Below, in pieces: positions 1 through 11,829 of a DNA stretch of 64,000 nt. Positions within the stretch are counted from its first letter, which is position 1. Every line of letters starts with the position of its first letter. The notes beneath the pieces were generated by a model. The model worked only from the letters and a program-made list of their open reading frames with translations, was not told the DNA's origin and did no database searches. Origin of the DNA: Clytia hemisphaerica (lineage: Eukaryota; Cnidaria; Hydrozoa; Leptothecata; Clytiidae); contig CACVBU010000982.1 in NCBI GenBank assembly GCA_902728285.1, positions 565,912 through 629,911 on the forward strand. The letters are read 5' to 3'. The translations under genes were made by a program, and so were the position numbers.

Positions 1-589
1 ACAATTTTTGACAAAAATGTTGACAGAATCACAAAATATCATGTCTTACAAGAGAAAAACACCAAAAATATTTAGCATACCGAATGTGATGATAACAATA
101 TGGCTGGATATAAAATTACACCAATCAGAAACTCGTGAGTTCTCCGAGAAGGTAGTTTTAGAGCGATGAGTTTTATTATATGTAACCATCATATAACATT
201 ACAAACATTACAATATGTAATATACCTGTTATACGTATAATATGGTTTTAAATTTTCTGGTCTGCGTTATACACGGCGCAAACTGCGAAATATCGATAAA
301 AGCACATGGTTAAATTTTGATGTTTGAAATGGTTTTATATGGATGAAATTGCTTGAGAATTATGTTTTTGATAATTCTTTGTGTTTTCCAAACATTTTCC
401 TCTGCAATGACATTGATTAGAGTCAACCTGTCATCACTGACCTGTGACCTGTGACCTGTTGACCTGTGACCTGTGACCTGCGTTTCGAACTAGCCGCTTC
501 GCAGGTGATTTTTCAGCTTGAGTTTATGTCTAATGTTATGGTTTTTTGAAGTTCTTGTTCAAATTTAATCTTTCTTCTACAAGAAGAAA
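1..589. other. AT-rich sequence without a recognised gene
   Basis: No coding signal is seen. The only structure is the short GACCTGT tandem tract listed separately. The LINE-homologous sequence starts near 590. Confidence 0.6.
438..482. repeat. Short tandem repeat, GACCTGT unit
   Basis: About six head-to-tail copies of the 7-mer GACCTGT are present, with one extra T in the middle. This is a minor microsatellite. Confidence 0.85.
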
Positions 590-1717
590 AATGGCATAAA
601 CGGTAAACTCCTTGAATGGATCAGATCCTTTTTGACTCATCGAACACAGAGAGTTTCAGTAAACTCGACCTTGTCCTCAGAAATAGATGTTATTTCAGGT
701 GTGCCGCAAGGATCTGTGCTGGGACCGCTATTGTTCCTGATCATGATTCAAGATATCGATAACAACATCCTTCATTCTATTTTGGCATCGTTTGCTGACG
801 ACACTCGTTTGATGAAAGAAATATCCAAACTGGAGGATGTTTATCATCTACAAAATGATCTAGACACTGTCTATAAGTGGACAGAAGACAACAACATGCA
901 GCTGAATGGTCTTAAATTTGAGCACCTTGCCTACGGGAAAAACGACGCTCTGAAGCAAAGTTCTCGCTATTTTACTGACACAGCAACGTTGATCGAAAAT
1001 AAAGACGAAGTTAAAGACCTTGGAGTCACCCTAGACACTCAGTTGACTTATGAGAAACATATCCAAGAACAAATCAAAAAAGTGAAAAATATAAGTGCAT
1101 GGATATACCGCACATTTAAATCAAGGGAAATTGAAACCATGTTAACTTTATGGAAAGCACTAGCCATCCCTCATTTGGACTACTGCTCTCAACTCTGGTC
1201 TCCCTGGAAGCGTGGTCTTGTCCAGCAACTGGAAGAAGTTCAGAAATCATTTTTACATGGAATTCCATCCCTCAGACATCTCAATTATTGGGAAAAACTC
1301 AAATCATTAAAACTGTATAGCCTTGAAAGACGGAGAGAGCGGTATCAAATAATTTATACCTGGAACGTCATTGAAGGCAACGTCCCGAATTTTGATTATG
1401 ACGAAAGTAAAGGAGGCATTTCCTGCCATATAAATCAGAGATTGGGGAGAATTTGCAATCTAAAAGCTGTCAATATCAAACACAAAAATATCTGGAGGGG
1501 AAGTCTTTCCCAAGAAGGCCCTCGATTATTCAACACCCTTCCCAGACCAATAAGAGATTTGACAAACTGCCCCAAAGAAGTATTCAAAAAACACTTAGAC
1601 ACCTTCCTCACAACTGTTCCGGACGAACCTCTGCTTGCCCACTATTTTAACCTTAGGCAAGCTGACTCCAACAGTCTCAAGGAAATGTCGAAGCATCGGA
1701 CTCAACGAGTTGGATGA
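590..1717 (+). pseudogene. 5'-truncated non-LTR (LINE) retrotransposon reverse transcriptase
   Basis: The open frame encodes the middle and C-terminal part of a LINE reverse transcriptase. Seen in the protein are the RT motif GVPQGSVLGPLLF and the catalytic FADDT box (the usual F/YxDD). A long thumb/connection region follows, with LDYCSQLWSP, and a C-terminus containing FLTTVPDEP. The last is typical of Jockey/CR1-like elements that are abundant in cnidarian and other invertebrate genomes. In-frame homology extends upstream of the first methionine (632) to about 590. No endonuclease domain and no N-terminal RT motifs are present, so the copy is 5'-truncated, as is usual for LINE insertions. 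The frame is open to the stop at 1717, so the copy is fairly young or only lightly decayed. The clade (CR1 versus Jockey-like) is an inference. Confidence 0.9.
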
Positions 1718-2290
1718 GCTGTTCAAGCAAAAGCCAAAAAGAGGTACAAAGAGGTAGGTACAAGATTACACTTTAATATAATGCCAATTATGCATGTAAG
1801 TTTTATATTAATACTTTCTTGCATATGTTTTGCATACTTTCTAAGGGAATTTCACCACGGCAATTCGGCCACCATAATTTTTGCATGCAATTCATTATGG
1901 CGGATGGAAAGGCGAAAAGGTCTATTCTTACCCGGTGACTTAACTTAGGATTCCGTAGGGATCCTTGTGGCTTGTAGGGGCACCGGTAGCCGGGTAGGGT
2001 TGTGGGAGCTTTCTTAATTAAGGTCTGTAAATTACACGCTATAACTATTTGTGAATGACAGGTTTTCATCGTTTCTCATTGGCACAAGCAGTTAGGCATT
2101 GGGTTTGTAAACCAAGGTTACTTGCATTTGGTGCTGTTTCATCGGTAGTATGGGCAAATTTTAGAAAAATACTTGGAAAACAGTTAGGAACACTTAAGAA
2201 AGACAGAAAATCAGATAGAAGATAGGAAGGTAGAAAATAGGGGGAAATAAGAGACGATGCATCCTGGAGTATGATATTGTTTGCACTGTA
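1718..2290. other. LINE 3' flank and unassigned sequence
   Basis: A short GGTAGGTACAAG stretch after the reverse transcriptase stop may be the LINE 3' tail. Beyond it I see no gene or clear repeat. Confidence 0.4.
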
Positions 2291-2635
2291 AGGGAACTTA
2301 TATTGGCGGGAACTAATTTTGGTGAATTTGGCAAATTTAAACGGATTTCGCCAAATTTAGTTCCCGCCAAAATTAAATATTTTGCTCACTCACCTAAATA
2401 AGTTCCCGTCTAAATTAAATTTTTTGTTTCCTTGCCTAAATAACCCCTGAAATTCATAAAAATTGATCAAAATAAGGCAAAATAGAACAGATTTATGCTG
2501 TCATTCGCCAAAATTATTCCGCCAAAATTAAAAAAATTCACTACTGTATTGGCCAAAATTAGTTCCCACCAAAATTAAATTTTTTAAAGATTTTCGCCAC
2601 TCGCCAAAATTAGTTCCCGCCAAAATAAGTTCCCT
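2291..2635. mobile_element. MITE, 345 bp, TA target duplication
   Basis: The left end (AGGGAACTTATATTGGCGGG) is matched in inverted orientation by the right end, which reads CCCGCCAAAATAAGTTCCCT. TA lies directly outside both ends. Several further copies of 'TTAGTTCCCgCCAAAATTA' lie inside. There is no coding capacity. The TA duplication suggests mobilisation by a Tc1/mariner-type transposase. Confidence 0.85.
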
Positions 2636-2864
2636 TAAGGTATATTTCTAAAGGTCATATCATGCATATCATCTGATATCTGAAGGCCTTGCTTGAAGAG
2701 GAATTTTCCCGCAAAATCCGATTTTATCAGGAATTTTTTTCGGGAAATCAGTGAATGTTACGTACAGTTTTTAGATGTCAATTTCAAATTTAAGACTATT
2801 AAATTGGAATAAAGCAATCATAAAATACTTTACACCCAGAGAATTTAGTCTATAAGGGGACCCG

Positions 2865-3410
2865 TCCCTATTCATTTGACAACGCATAACGTCAAATTGA
2901 CGTTATCCTCTGACCCCCCACCCCCCACAGATAACGCCAAGCGATGTATACCAAAAGTTGTAGCCATTTTTTCATTAAATTTTTCCTGTCGCAAGGTCAG
3001 TACATGATTGTACCCGTGCGTGTATGTGTTCTTTTAACTAATGACCTTTATTTTTAAAAAAATTAAAAGCTCCCGCCCCTTGGCGCTAGGTCCGTGCTGT
3101 GCTTTAAGCGTACCACCTTCTTTGCCCACTTGTGCGATGTGGTTCGCACAATGAAAATATGATGTAATGATATCATAGCGCGAACCAATTGGATTAAGCG
3201 AGCAAATTTTCATGTAATTCATACACAAATATATTTCCGACAGCTTAAAAAGTATAGTGTGGTTGGTGGTTACAAATATTCGCGATTTTGACAAAAAGGT
3301 ATGTATATATATACCTTTGATTTTTTATAACGTCAAACCTAACTTTTGAAAACCCCCCACCCCCTCATAACGTCAATTTGACGTTTTGCGTTGTCAAATG
3401 AATATGGACG
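2865..3410. mobile_element. Inverted-repeat element of about 545 bp
   Basis: The left arm (from CCGTCCCTATTCATTTGACA) and the right arm (ending TGTCAAATGAATATGGACGG) are inverted copies of each other over about 50 bp. Both include CAAATTGACGTTAT, and both have C-rich runs just inside. A minus-strand open frame inside (3034-3294) is not convincing. No clear target duplication is seen. Confidence 0.75.
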
Positions 3411-3857
3411 GCTCACCTAAATAAAGAACTTAAATAATAGAAAAAGTGAATACAAAAAAGAAATTCACAGAACCAAGTTTAAATATTACGGGGAGCATTC
3501 AAACATGAGCGTTTCGTACGGCATGATTTCGTGACTGCGAGGAAAATTCCTGGAAATCTGTGAAAACACAAAGTTATTCAAAAATTATGTTTTTTCCATC
3601 AATTTCAAGTATTTTCATGAACCTAAACTAAAAAATATGACAATTAACTTAAGGCCCTAGCTAGACGAAAATTTTTTATTGCGTTTTTGGGAAGGTTATG
3701 GCTAGCCCGGCCCTAATTCAATTCCGATTTCGATTCCTGGTACAGGATCCTCATCATCATCAAATAGCCTTTCCTTCCTCAGTCTCACATTTGATATCTT
3801 TTGTAATCTCTTTTTGATTTGGTCACAGCCAGGAGTTGACGCCATTTTTTGCATTGT

Positions 3858-4414
3858 TCATTTTTTTGTCGATGGTGACATGCAGTTCAGTATGAATGAA
3901 ACTTCTTCAGTGCTATCAGCAATAGAACTGGATTCCAATTGTCGTTCGAGTCTCCTGTTTTCATTTACCAGACGAGATACCCTCACTTTGAGAATCTGAA
4001 AGTAAATAATAATAGCGAGTTATATGCAAAAAAGCCTGCATCTATATATAATTAACATTTTTACAGCAGATTGAATGGCCAGGTGAAGGAGGAAGAAACC
4101 TTAGACCCTATTAAAATATTCTCTTATCCCCTCCTGCTCCTTTGATTCCCTCTGATATTTTCTTCTCATTGACAAACCACGATCTTTTCTTGATGATTTT
4201 GACGGATTTCTACCCCGACCAGGGTGTAAAGGACAGCCATCATCGGAGCATCTCCTCCCCAAGGGGTATTTTGGCTGTTTTGCTCTGACCTCTGCAACAC
4301 GCTTTCTTGTTTCCTCTTTCTCCTTTTCATGGTCATAATCTTTCTTTTGTCTCTGCCTCTCTCTAAACAGTCTAATCCTCTGCATTGATGAAATGACTTC
4401 TTTCACTGGTCCTA
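3858..4414 (-). CDS. Hypothetical basic coiled-coil protein, 3'-terminal exons (partial)
   Basis: Two minus-strand exons join in phase. One runs from about 4414 to 4107, with donor AGG|GTCTAA. The other runs from 3995 to 3858, with acceptor TTTCAG|ATT, and ends at TGA. The first exon encodes a very basic and acidic helix (RERQRQKKDYDHEKEKEETR), then a short Cys pair (CSDDGCPLHPGRG) and a Lys/Arg-rich segment. The second encodes a leucine-heptad segment (VSRLVNENRRLERQLESS) ending about 25 residues later. In-frame stops upstream of 4410 mean that either an exon starts near 4410 or the gene is truncated there. Just after the stop, an A7 run is followed in another frame by more coiled-coil-like codons, so the end may be frameshifted. 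The function is not recognised. It could be a remnant of a transposon-associated protein. Confidence 0.4.
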
Positions 4415-5814
4415 GTTCTTATTCTTGTTTTCATTATTGCTATCACTAAAAAAAAAAATAAAAGACTTTTAAAAAGCTCCAAATCACTCAAATCACTTGA
4501 TGGTGTAGATTTAAGGCTTTCCAAACTGGTACTGTCAAAGATCTACCTTTCAAACTTTATATCTAAAGAGGCGCGTTTCGTACACAGTTTCAGAGATAAC
4601 CGTACGTAACATTTATTTTGCCTCTTAAAAAAATAGGGTTTAACCTGCTGAATGAATTCAATATGTAAATTTACGTAACAATGGTAGATGTCAGGAAATA
4701 CAATTCATTTGGCTTCCAAACTCCTGTGTTCAATGGTATAGTGAATGTTACGTACAGATTTTAGTCATCAATTTCAAATTTAAGACTATTAAATTGTTAT
4801 ATTTTCATTTATTGGAATTTGAATCTAGTTTTGCACCTTAAATTCTTTTCATTTTCCCAGAAAACATCAAGACTGAAGAGCTTCTTTCATCTTCATTGCC
4901 TTTGGCGCGTTTTACAAAAAAAATGTTTCGTACGGTTATCTTTGGTTTTATTAGACTAAATAAATTTTGGAGCTAACAGAGTTCATAGATCAATCTTTGA
5001 AGACTTTGGTCAGTTATTTTTTCGAATTTAGGACAGTTTCTTATATTTTCCTCTTTTTCAACTTGTAAAATGACAATATGGTATCAAAAATGTATTTACA
5101 AGACTTGTAATTTCAATTTTTCAAATTTTTATGAATTAAATTCAGGAAATATTTCTGAACTAGCAATTAAATCATGAATTTTACAGTTATATATGATGGT
5201 ACTAATGGTATGGTTTATATCTGTAACAAAAAAAAGTTTCCTATCTTCTTTTTTATAAAGTTATAAGGGTATAGCCGGTGTTTCGTACGGTTTAAAAAAG
5301 TAAGCGGGTCTTCAAACTCCATAGGCCGTAACTTTTACACTGTTTGAGCAATTGCCTGGCAAACTTAGACATTGATAACCCATAGGTAGGGGATCATTTT
5401 GATACAAAAGTTATTTCAAAATTTTAAGTTTTTTTTTAAAAAAAATTCAGATTTTTTTGGGACGGATTGGTGACCGGGACCCAAATATGACAATTAACTT
5501 GACAGTTTTTGTTGTTAAAATAGACAATGCAATGTAGGACCATGTCAAAACCAGTATTTCGTACGGTCAATTTTGGAACTTTTAAGCACAATAGCCTCAG
5601 ATCAGGATTATTTTTGTCAAATTCAATGTTGGTCCCCACTAATTTACCTAGATAAGAGACTTTTGACACAAAAATAGTAAGTTTAGATTTTTCAGGTTTT
5701 CTATAAAATCAAAAACCATGTTTCGTACGGTTTTGGGACGGATTGGTGACCGGGACCCATAAAATGTCGAAAAGCCCAGGCTTGGACAGCATGTAATGAA
5801 CTACCTACTGTCAA
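4415..5814. repeat. Gene-free stretch with recurring CGTACG-centred motifs
   Basis: TTTCGTACGGT recurs near 4924, 5280, 5564 and 5720, with a related GCGTTTCGTAC near 3511 and 4567. GGGACGGATTGGTGACCGGG occurs twice (5459 and 5736). A block of about 55 bp that starts GTGAATGTTACGTACAG is present at both 2752 and 4741 in direct orientation. This looks like a decayed, internally repetitive element. No convincing gene is seen. Confidence 0.5.
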
Positions 5815-6330
5815 CTTGGGACCATTGGTCGAAACATGGGACTGTTGATATATCTGGCCTGTATTTTCACTTGCTGTTAAATCTCTTTGACAACAAATTT
5901 GTTTTGATAACTCCACCAAGTTTATCAATCATACTTTCTGTCATAGCATGTCACGATATCTTTCACTGATAGCGCGCCCTTTTTAACTTTTTTGTTTTCA
6001 TTCAAAATGACCCGAGGCCATTTTGGAGAATTAGAGAACGCCCATCGCCTAGCCGCCTATCGCCTGATGGGATTAACAAATGACGAGTGTGTAACTTGCC
6101 GCACGAGTGACGTCAAACACTCGTTTTGCCACTAAATTGTTCATCTTTGTTCCAAACCCTTGCGTATGTTCCTACGGATTTTTTTCATATTTCGATTTAT
6201 AAGCCTACTCAGTGCGTAAGAGAAATCGTGTATTTTATATGATTTTATGAGGTTTGGTGAAATGGTGGCCAAATTGCCGTCCCATGTTTTGTCAGATAGT
6301 CCCAAGCTAGAGCAGTTAACGGTATCTAAG
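5815..6330. mobile_element. Inverted-repeat element, copy 1 of a family shared with 59444-59990
   Basis: The sequence is similar along its length to 59444-59990 in direct orientation. Shared stretches include ATATCTGGCCTGTATTTTCA, GGTTTATCAATCATACTTTCTG-like sequence and GGTGAAATGGTGGCCAAATT. The ends are inverted: the left side has AACTTGGGACC..AACATGGGAC, and the right side has GTCCCATGTTTTGTCAGATAGTCCCAAGC. No coding capacity is seen. Confidence 0.8.
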
Positions 6331-6489
6331 ATATGGAAATAAAATCTGTCGCATGACCTTAAAATTAGAATATTTACTGCTACAGTAGAGATTGTACTTC
6401 TTTATGTTATGGTTGTGAAGCCAATTTTGGTCATAAAACGGTTTTTCTTGAATCTCTTGAGCTGCAGTTGATATTGTAAATAATGCGTA

Positions 6490-6765
6490 AGTAAGTAGGT
6501 AAGTCTGCGACCGCAGTCGGAGGCGACCCGAAGGCTCCTCTTTCGATAGCTATCTACCCGAAGGTAGGGGAGGGCGCCACTCTTTCTCCCTGGATTTCTC
6601 CACTTACCCTTGATCCTTCTCTTAGTTGCTGAGCATCAAGCAGAGAGGCATCAAGTGCCATTTTGGGAATCTTTGGTATGACACGGCTGGGGGTTGAACC
6701 CACAACCTTGCGAACCGTAGCCGGATGCTCTACCACTGTACTACGGCGAGTTTCTCTTCTTCCAC
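6490..6765 (-). mobile_element. tRNA-derived SINE
   Basis: On the minus strand a tRNA-like head starts near 6752. It has an A-box-like segment (AGTGGTAGAGCATCCGG) and a B-box/T-arm (GTGGGTTCAACCCCCAGC). The anticodon stem does not pair well, so this is not a functional tRNA. The head is followed by about 200 bp of body, with a CTTCGGGT pair and a GTAAGT-like simple tail near 6490. This order (pol III promoter, unrelated body, simple tail) is that of a SINE. Confidence 0.75.
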
Positions 6766-7172
6766 TGATTTTGTGCAAATTTCCCGATTTTCAAATATTT
6801 TCCAGACATTCCCAGAAAACCTTCCATTGAAAAACTTCCAATTTTCTGAAAAATCAGGTTTTGTGTGAAACTTTCTGAAAATTTGTTTGAATGGGAGACT
6901 TTCAAAAATAATTACGTGATTGTTTGAATTGAGGGACTGCTGTGAGGGGCAACTTCTGCATTATGCTGTTTTTGTTTGTTTCCTGTATTTATTTTTTACA
7001 TTACTTTAAGTTTGATTTATGTCTATGTTGTTTATGATTGACTTTAATTTCTAGCTGATGAAGAGTATTATGTAGTCATTAGACATTAGTAAGCTAGTGG
7101 GGAAGGCTCTTGTTGGAAACAATTCCTCAGCTGTTTAAAAAAGCTGTTGAATTTTTCTTAGCATACAACTTA
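6766..7172. other. Spacer upstream of the first WHxH/ubiquitin-like gene
   Basis: AT-rich sequence with no gene or clear repeat. It ends at the MITE that lies just upstream of the next gene. Confidence 0.4.
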
Positions 7173-7325
7173 CACGCTTTTTCTTTTATAAGAATAACTT
7201 CTATAAGAATATCAGGGTGAAATTTTGGGTTTAAAACAATAGGCCTATTGTTTAGAACAATAGAAAAATAAGAATAATGCTCACCCTCAACCAAAGTACA
7301 CTATTCTTATAAAAGAAAAAGCGTG
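7173..7325. mobile_element. Short MITE with TA duplication next to a gene start
   Basis: A 153-bp inverted-repeat element. The left end CACGCTTTTTCTTTTATAAG is the exact reverse complement of the right end CTTATAAAAGAAAAAGCGTG, and TA flanks both sides. It ends 99 bp before the ATG at 7424, so its TATAAAAG-like sequence lies in the probable promoter or 5' leader of that gene. Confidence 0.9.
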
Positions 7326-7423
7326 TATATTATTTGTTATTATCATTATTACTAATAAGGTTCTCTGAAGAAGAAATCTTTCCAAATGATTTACTTAATA
7401 AAATAGAAATTCAAAGGGGAAAA

Positions 7424-9819
7424 ATGAAAACAAAAAAGCAACTGAATACACAGAGTGGGAGACTTAACAACAAAAGAACAACAGCCAACACGAAACCTCC
7501 GCAACAATCAAAATATAGTTTCCGGGAACGTGCGATTGTTATTGAATCATCCACAGAAAACGAATCGAGTGATGGTGAAACTGTAGACTCAGAAATCGAG
7601 AGTAACAAAAAACACAGTGGAGAAAACGAAAAAAACCCACAAATCTCAGGTGATGAGACTGAGAGTCTTTCAGAATCAGATGTTGAGTCTCTGCCTCACA
7701 AGTCAACAAAAACACGTCAATCTCCAAGGAAATCACCTAGAAAACAACCTCCAGTAATAGATGACGACAACCCACAAACTTCAGGTGATGAGACTGAGAG
7801 TCCTTCAGAATCAGAAGTCGATTCTCCGCCTCAAAAAAACACAAAAAAACGTCAATCTCTGAGGAAATCACCTAGAAAACAACCTCCAGTAATAGATGAT
7901 GAAGATTCTGACATCATCTCATCCAAATCTCGAAGATCCACTAATAGGACGCTTAGATCAGGGATGGAATGCATAGAGGATAGTCCACAGAGTTCACCCA
8001 ATTCCGCTGCAGATTCGGCTTCGCCAAAGCTATTTTCACCAGCTGATCCAGAATCCCCTGGAAGTCAAAATTCGTCAGTATCGTCCTTTGATGAGTCAAG
8101 ATTAAGGAATGAAACCTCTAACCATGCTGAGTAAGCATTGTGTTTCTCTCTCTAAACCAATTAAAGAGTCTGGTCTTTCAAAAGTTAATAGTGTTTTGAT
8201 TTTCTTTTGTCATTTATTGTTGGGATCTACCATCACTAGGATGATTTTGGTTGTGGCGTTTTATATGCCTGAAAAATAGTTTGATATGATATGATTGATT
8301 TCTTTTTTCTATCTTTGTACAATCAGATCGATTCACTTTGATTTCACGCCAATTATGAACGTTGACAAGCTTCCTACAACGAATGTCGAAAAACAACCTC
8401 CAAATACTGTTCCTTATGGCCATGGTAACTATCATACGAATTTAGATTGGTATTCGTTTAACAATTTGAAAATTTTTGGGAATGACTGAATGTGAATGTT
8501 TTTGGATGGTGCTTGGAATAAACTCACATCACTTTTTTTCAGATATAATATCAATCAAAAGTTTTGAGTCCGACAAGCTCAATTTAAAATTTCCATCATA
8601 ATTTTCCCTACACTCCAGGTGCACCAATTGAAGCTTGTAAGATAAAAGATCACTTATCCATTTATTATAACGAACGTGGCATATGTGATGAATTCGCCAA
8701 GAGAGAAAACCTACAAATTCCACAAATGAAAATATTATGGAATAGCTACCTTGAGTTTATGACCATCAAAATAATAGGCTGCGATACCGGGCTCGATGGA
8801 CTGATACGATACTCAACTTGCACTGAAATGCATAAACTATGGCACGCACATGTTTTGAACACACATAATTACAGAACATTCATGGCATTAATCAATAACA
8901 TTAATCCTTTAATCGAATATTTGGACCCTTCTATTGAGCACGCCAATTCTACTGAAGAAACCAAGAAGAGACAAATCCAGAATACGAAAGAAGCTTACAG
9001 GTATTGAGTCATTTTGTTCGCAATTTTTGCAGGTTTTGTTAAGTCCGGGATTGTTTTTTTATCTGCTTTTACTCTTTTCATTTCCATTGGACGAAAATTA
9101 CTCAATAATTTCCCTGTTAAGCTGGCTGGAATGTGTCATGTTTAAGTAGCTTATACTATGTCCTTCTGAGTTTATGACACCAAACACATTTATATATCCA
9201 TGTTTTGTTCATCAGGAAACTATTCAAGAAAGAATGTCCGTGGTTGTCTTCCACACAAGAGGATGATGAAATTCCAACAATAGAAGTATCGGTACCCAAT
9301 ACACCAAACACTACAAATGATCGACCAAGTACAATAGATAAAAACTCCAATAGTAATACATCTAATAAATTAACACACAATGCTCATTCAAAATCATCAA
9401 GATCAGCTAATGACCCTTTAATATCCACCAATAATGGCACTCTTACAAAGACAACTAAATCTGTTTCAAAATCATCTAAATCAACCTCTGCTGATAATGT
9501 AAACTATGCATCTACATCTAATAACAAATCACGTAAACGTAAACAAAATAATCAAATCGAGTCCTTGACCGTCAACATAAAGACACACTCCACTGGCAAA
9601 CTCACGTTTTTTGAAAGATTTACAATAACGCCATCAATAACAGTTCTAAAGTTAAAAGAAATGCTTGCGCAAAGGCAGGATGTCCCTACTGAGTCCTCTC
9701 TTCTATGTTTTAGCGGCAAGCATCTTGAAAATCATAAATCATTATCAGAATATGAAATAACAGATTTGTGTACTATCCATTACGTCGAATCACGCGCCAG
9801 TCGACGGAATAAGAAATAG
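7424..9819 (+). CDS. WHxH-domain / ubiquitin-like fusion protein, paralog 1 (four exons, 596 aa)
   Basis: Exons 7424-8130, 8327-8424, 8619-9000 and 9216-9819 have GT..AG borders and keep one frame through to a stop. The N-terminal 235 residues are Ser/Glu/Lys-rich and probably disordered, with two 45-residue repeats that each end SPRKSPRKQPPVIDD. Exon 3 holds a helical domain with EFMTIK, LWHAHVLNTHNY and NPLIEYL, then a Lys/Arg helix ending EAYR and KLFKKECPW. This order resembles a family known from algae, oomycetes and plant GRDP-like proteins (WHxHxxxTxxY .. FIHH .. RYxxTxxxY). The C-terminal 80 residues form a ubiquitin-like fold (LKLKEMLAQRQDVPTE, LLCFSGKHLEN, LSEYEI) without a terminal Gly-Gly, so it is not a conjugatable modifier. 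Two paralogs lie downstream. The methionine at 7424 was chosen for its A-rich context; 7334 is an in-frame alternative. The function is unknown. Confidence 0.8.
7639..7905 (+). repeat. Tandem duplication inside exon 1
   Basis: Two adjacent copies of about 133 bp encode near-identical 45-residue acidic/Ser-rich blocks that begin SGDETES and end SPRKSPRKQPPVIDD. The duplication keeps the frame. Confidence 0.9.
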
Positions 9820-11829
9820 TTGTCCACAAGTTTGGAGCAGCATTGTTTTGAGATAGTGCGTCCTTTTTGTGCAAGTTGAGATCTGCAACCTTGGCTGAAA
9901 TATATTGAGATTTTAGTGTATTTTAACGTTTTTCAAAATTTAAAGTTCGAGCGAGAATTGCTATTTTAGCACTTCCACTTTCTTTCATTGAATATTTCGA
10001 TTTTAGAGGGGGTTCGGTGGCTTCTAGGCTATATTCCAAGCCTTATTCGAGTAAATTTGAGCTTTTAAATCCTGAGATCCCAGGTCCTAAGTCTCAAACT
10101 GTAGTCTAAGGCGCTTAAAAATCATTTGTGGTGTTTAAAATTTCGCCGGGAAATCCCCTTAGTCTCAAATATTTTGTCCATGATTGTGGATTCATCAAGG
10201 ATTAGGTGTCTTTTTTTTTTAATCTTATGTTGGCAGCAACCTCGTCAAATTATGTTTGATGTGTGGTGAAAGTTTGTGAAAATATTTTTTTATCCATTTT
10301 CTTCTGTAAATTGTTATGCGTCTTCTGTTTTGTCTCTATTTTTCAATCTTTAAGAATTCTCTTGGGTAGCTAGTAAGTATTTTCGACACCCTAATTATTT
10401 TTAGAGAATGGCTACCTGGGAAATTAATTCTCGTAAAAAATTTGTCCTCATTCTTCTTCGTTTTCTTTCTCTTTTTTTTTACTTTATTTTTTTTACTTCT
10501 TTTTTCATTATTATTCCAAAATATAACATTTTTTGTTTTTTTAACTACCGTCCCGCCGTCGAAAATAGCCAAGATTGTGACTATTTTGATAACGAGGATA
10601 TCAAGTTTTGTTGGTGATGTGGTTGCATGAAAATTACACTTGACTACTCCATGTCAATTGCACTAAGCCATATAAAACAGGTTTAGTAATACTTGTTTTA
10701 TACTAAAGAGTGGCATTCAGCCGGGTGGACCAAAAAAAACGCAACATAATTTATTTTTGACGTATCTTTAAAATTTATCGAGCTTACTTTATAATTTTCA
10801 CAGGGATTTTTACTTACCTAGTTTCCATCGTCTCCTGAAATTTGAAATCTATAACTTGATTACAAAAGCAATTATCGTTGTTTTAGTACGAGTACTTTTT
10901 TTCAATTTGTTACAAAATTGACGTCGCAGTATAATGTTGATTTATTTTTCAACAGGTAGATTGCATACAGGTAATATAATCTGGGCAAATTTTATCTTGT
11001 ACGTAGAAAATTTTTAATATATCAAAATTTAGATATTTAAAACTTTTTTGATTTTTTTTATGTCTTTTGTATTAGGGTTATCTTTTATTATCACCCTCTT
11101 AAGGAAGACTGTTTTAGTGTCCGGCGAGGAATCAGGGAGGGTTCTCCTGAATCTCCCTTGATATCTAGTGCGACACTTTTATGTTATTGATAGCCATTGT
11201 TTGTATGTATGGTTGTATATATTTTTGTGTGTTTGTGTGTTTATGCGTCACCACTTTCATCTTTGAAATATTTTGTTCTTTAAAAGATGACTTTTGAGTT
11301 GATAGAGTCTGGTCTAGACTTCATTAAGCCTTTGATTTGAAATTAAAGACCCATCTACATTAAGAGCATTTTGAATTTCTACCTTGGCTAGCTTTTCTCT
11401 TCCTTTACATCTTTTCGAATGTAATTATCGACCTTATTTGATTAATGACATTCGAATTATTTTCAAAACAAAATAAAAAAGTCTTTTTATCTAGAAAAGA
11501 ACAAAATCTATAAAAACATTAAAATCTAAAAGTACAAACTAAGACTTTTTAAGAAGCGCAACTTAAAATTGTTACTTGTTTACTATTTTTTGAATTTGAC
11601 AAAAAAATTTACATTATTATATGTTTGTCTGTGTGTCTTTGCCGCCTGAAGAATCTAATCTCACTCCTCTATTTTGACATCAAAGTTTTTCAAATAATCG
11701 AGAGCTGAACGGCACATTTAAAGCGAGCGAAGCGAGAAGAATGTAATTGTAGCATAATCGTCTCGAACACGACACCAGAACGCAAATAATTTTTATTTTA
11801 TTTTCTATTACTGCTTCAGAAAGATTTTA
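9820..11829. other. Intergenic, AT- and T-rich, no gene seen
   Basis: The stretch contains poly-T runs (10440-10550). A single mariner-like end (GCCGGGTGGACCAAAAAAAACG) lies near 10718, with no matching partner found. No upstream coding exons comparable to exons 1 and 2 of the preceding paralog were found for the next gene. Confidence 0.5.

Noticed and set aside
6680-6755. A functional tRNA gene
   Set aside because: A- and B-box-like sequences are present but the anticodon and acceptor stems do not pair, and a SINE body follows.
10700-11100. A complete mariner element
   Set aside because: Only one mariner-like end (near 10718) was found. No matching inverted end and no transposase were seen.
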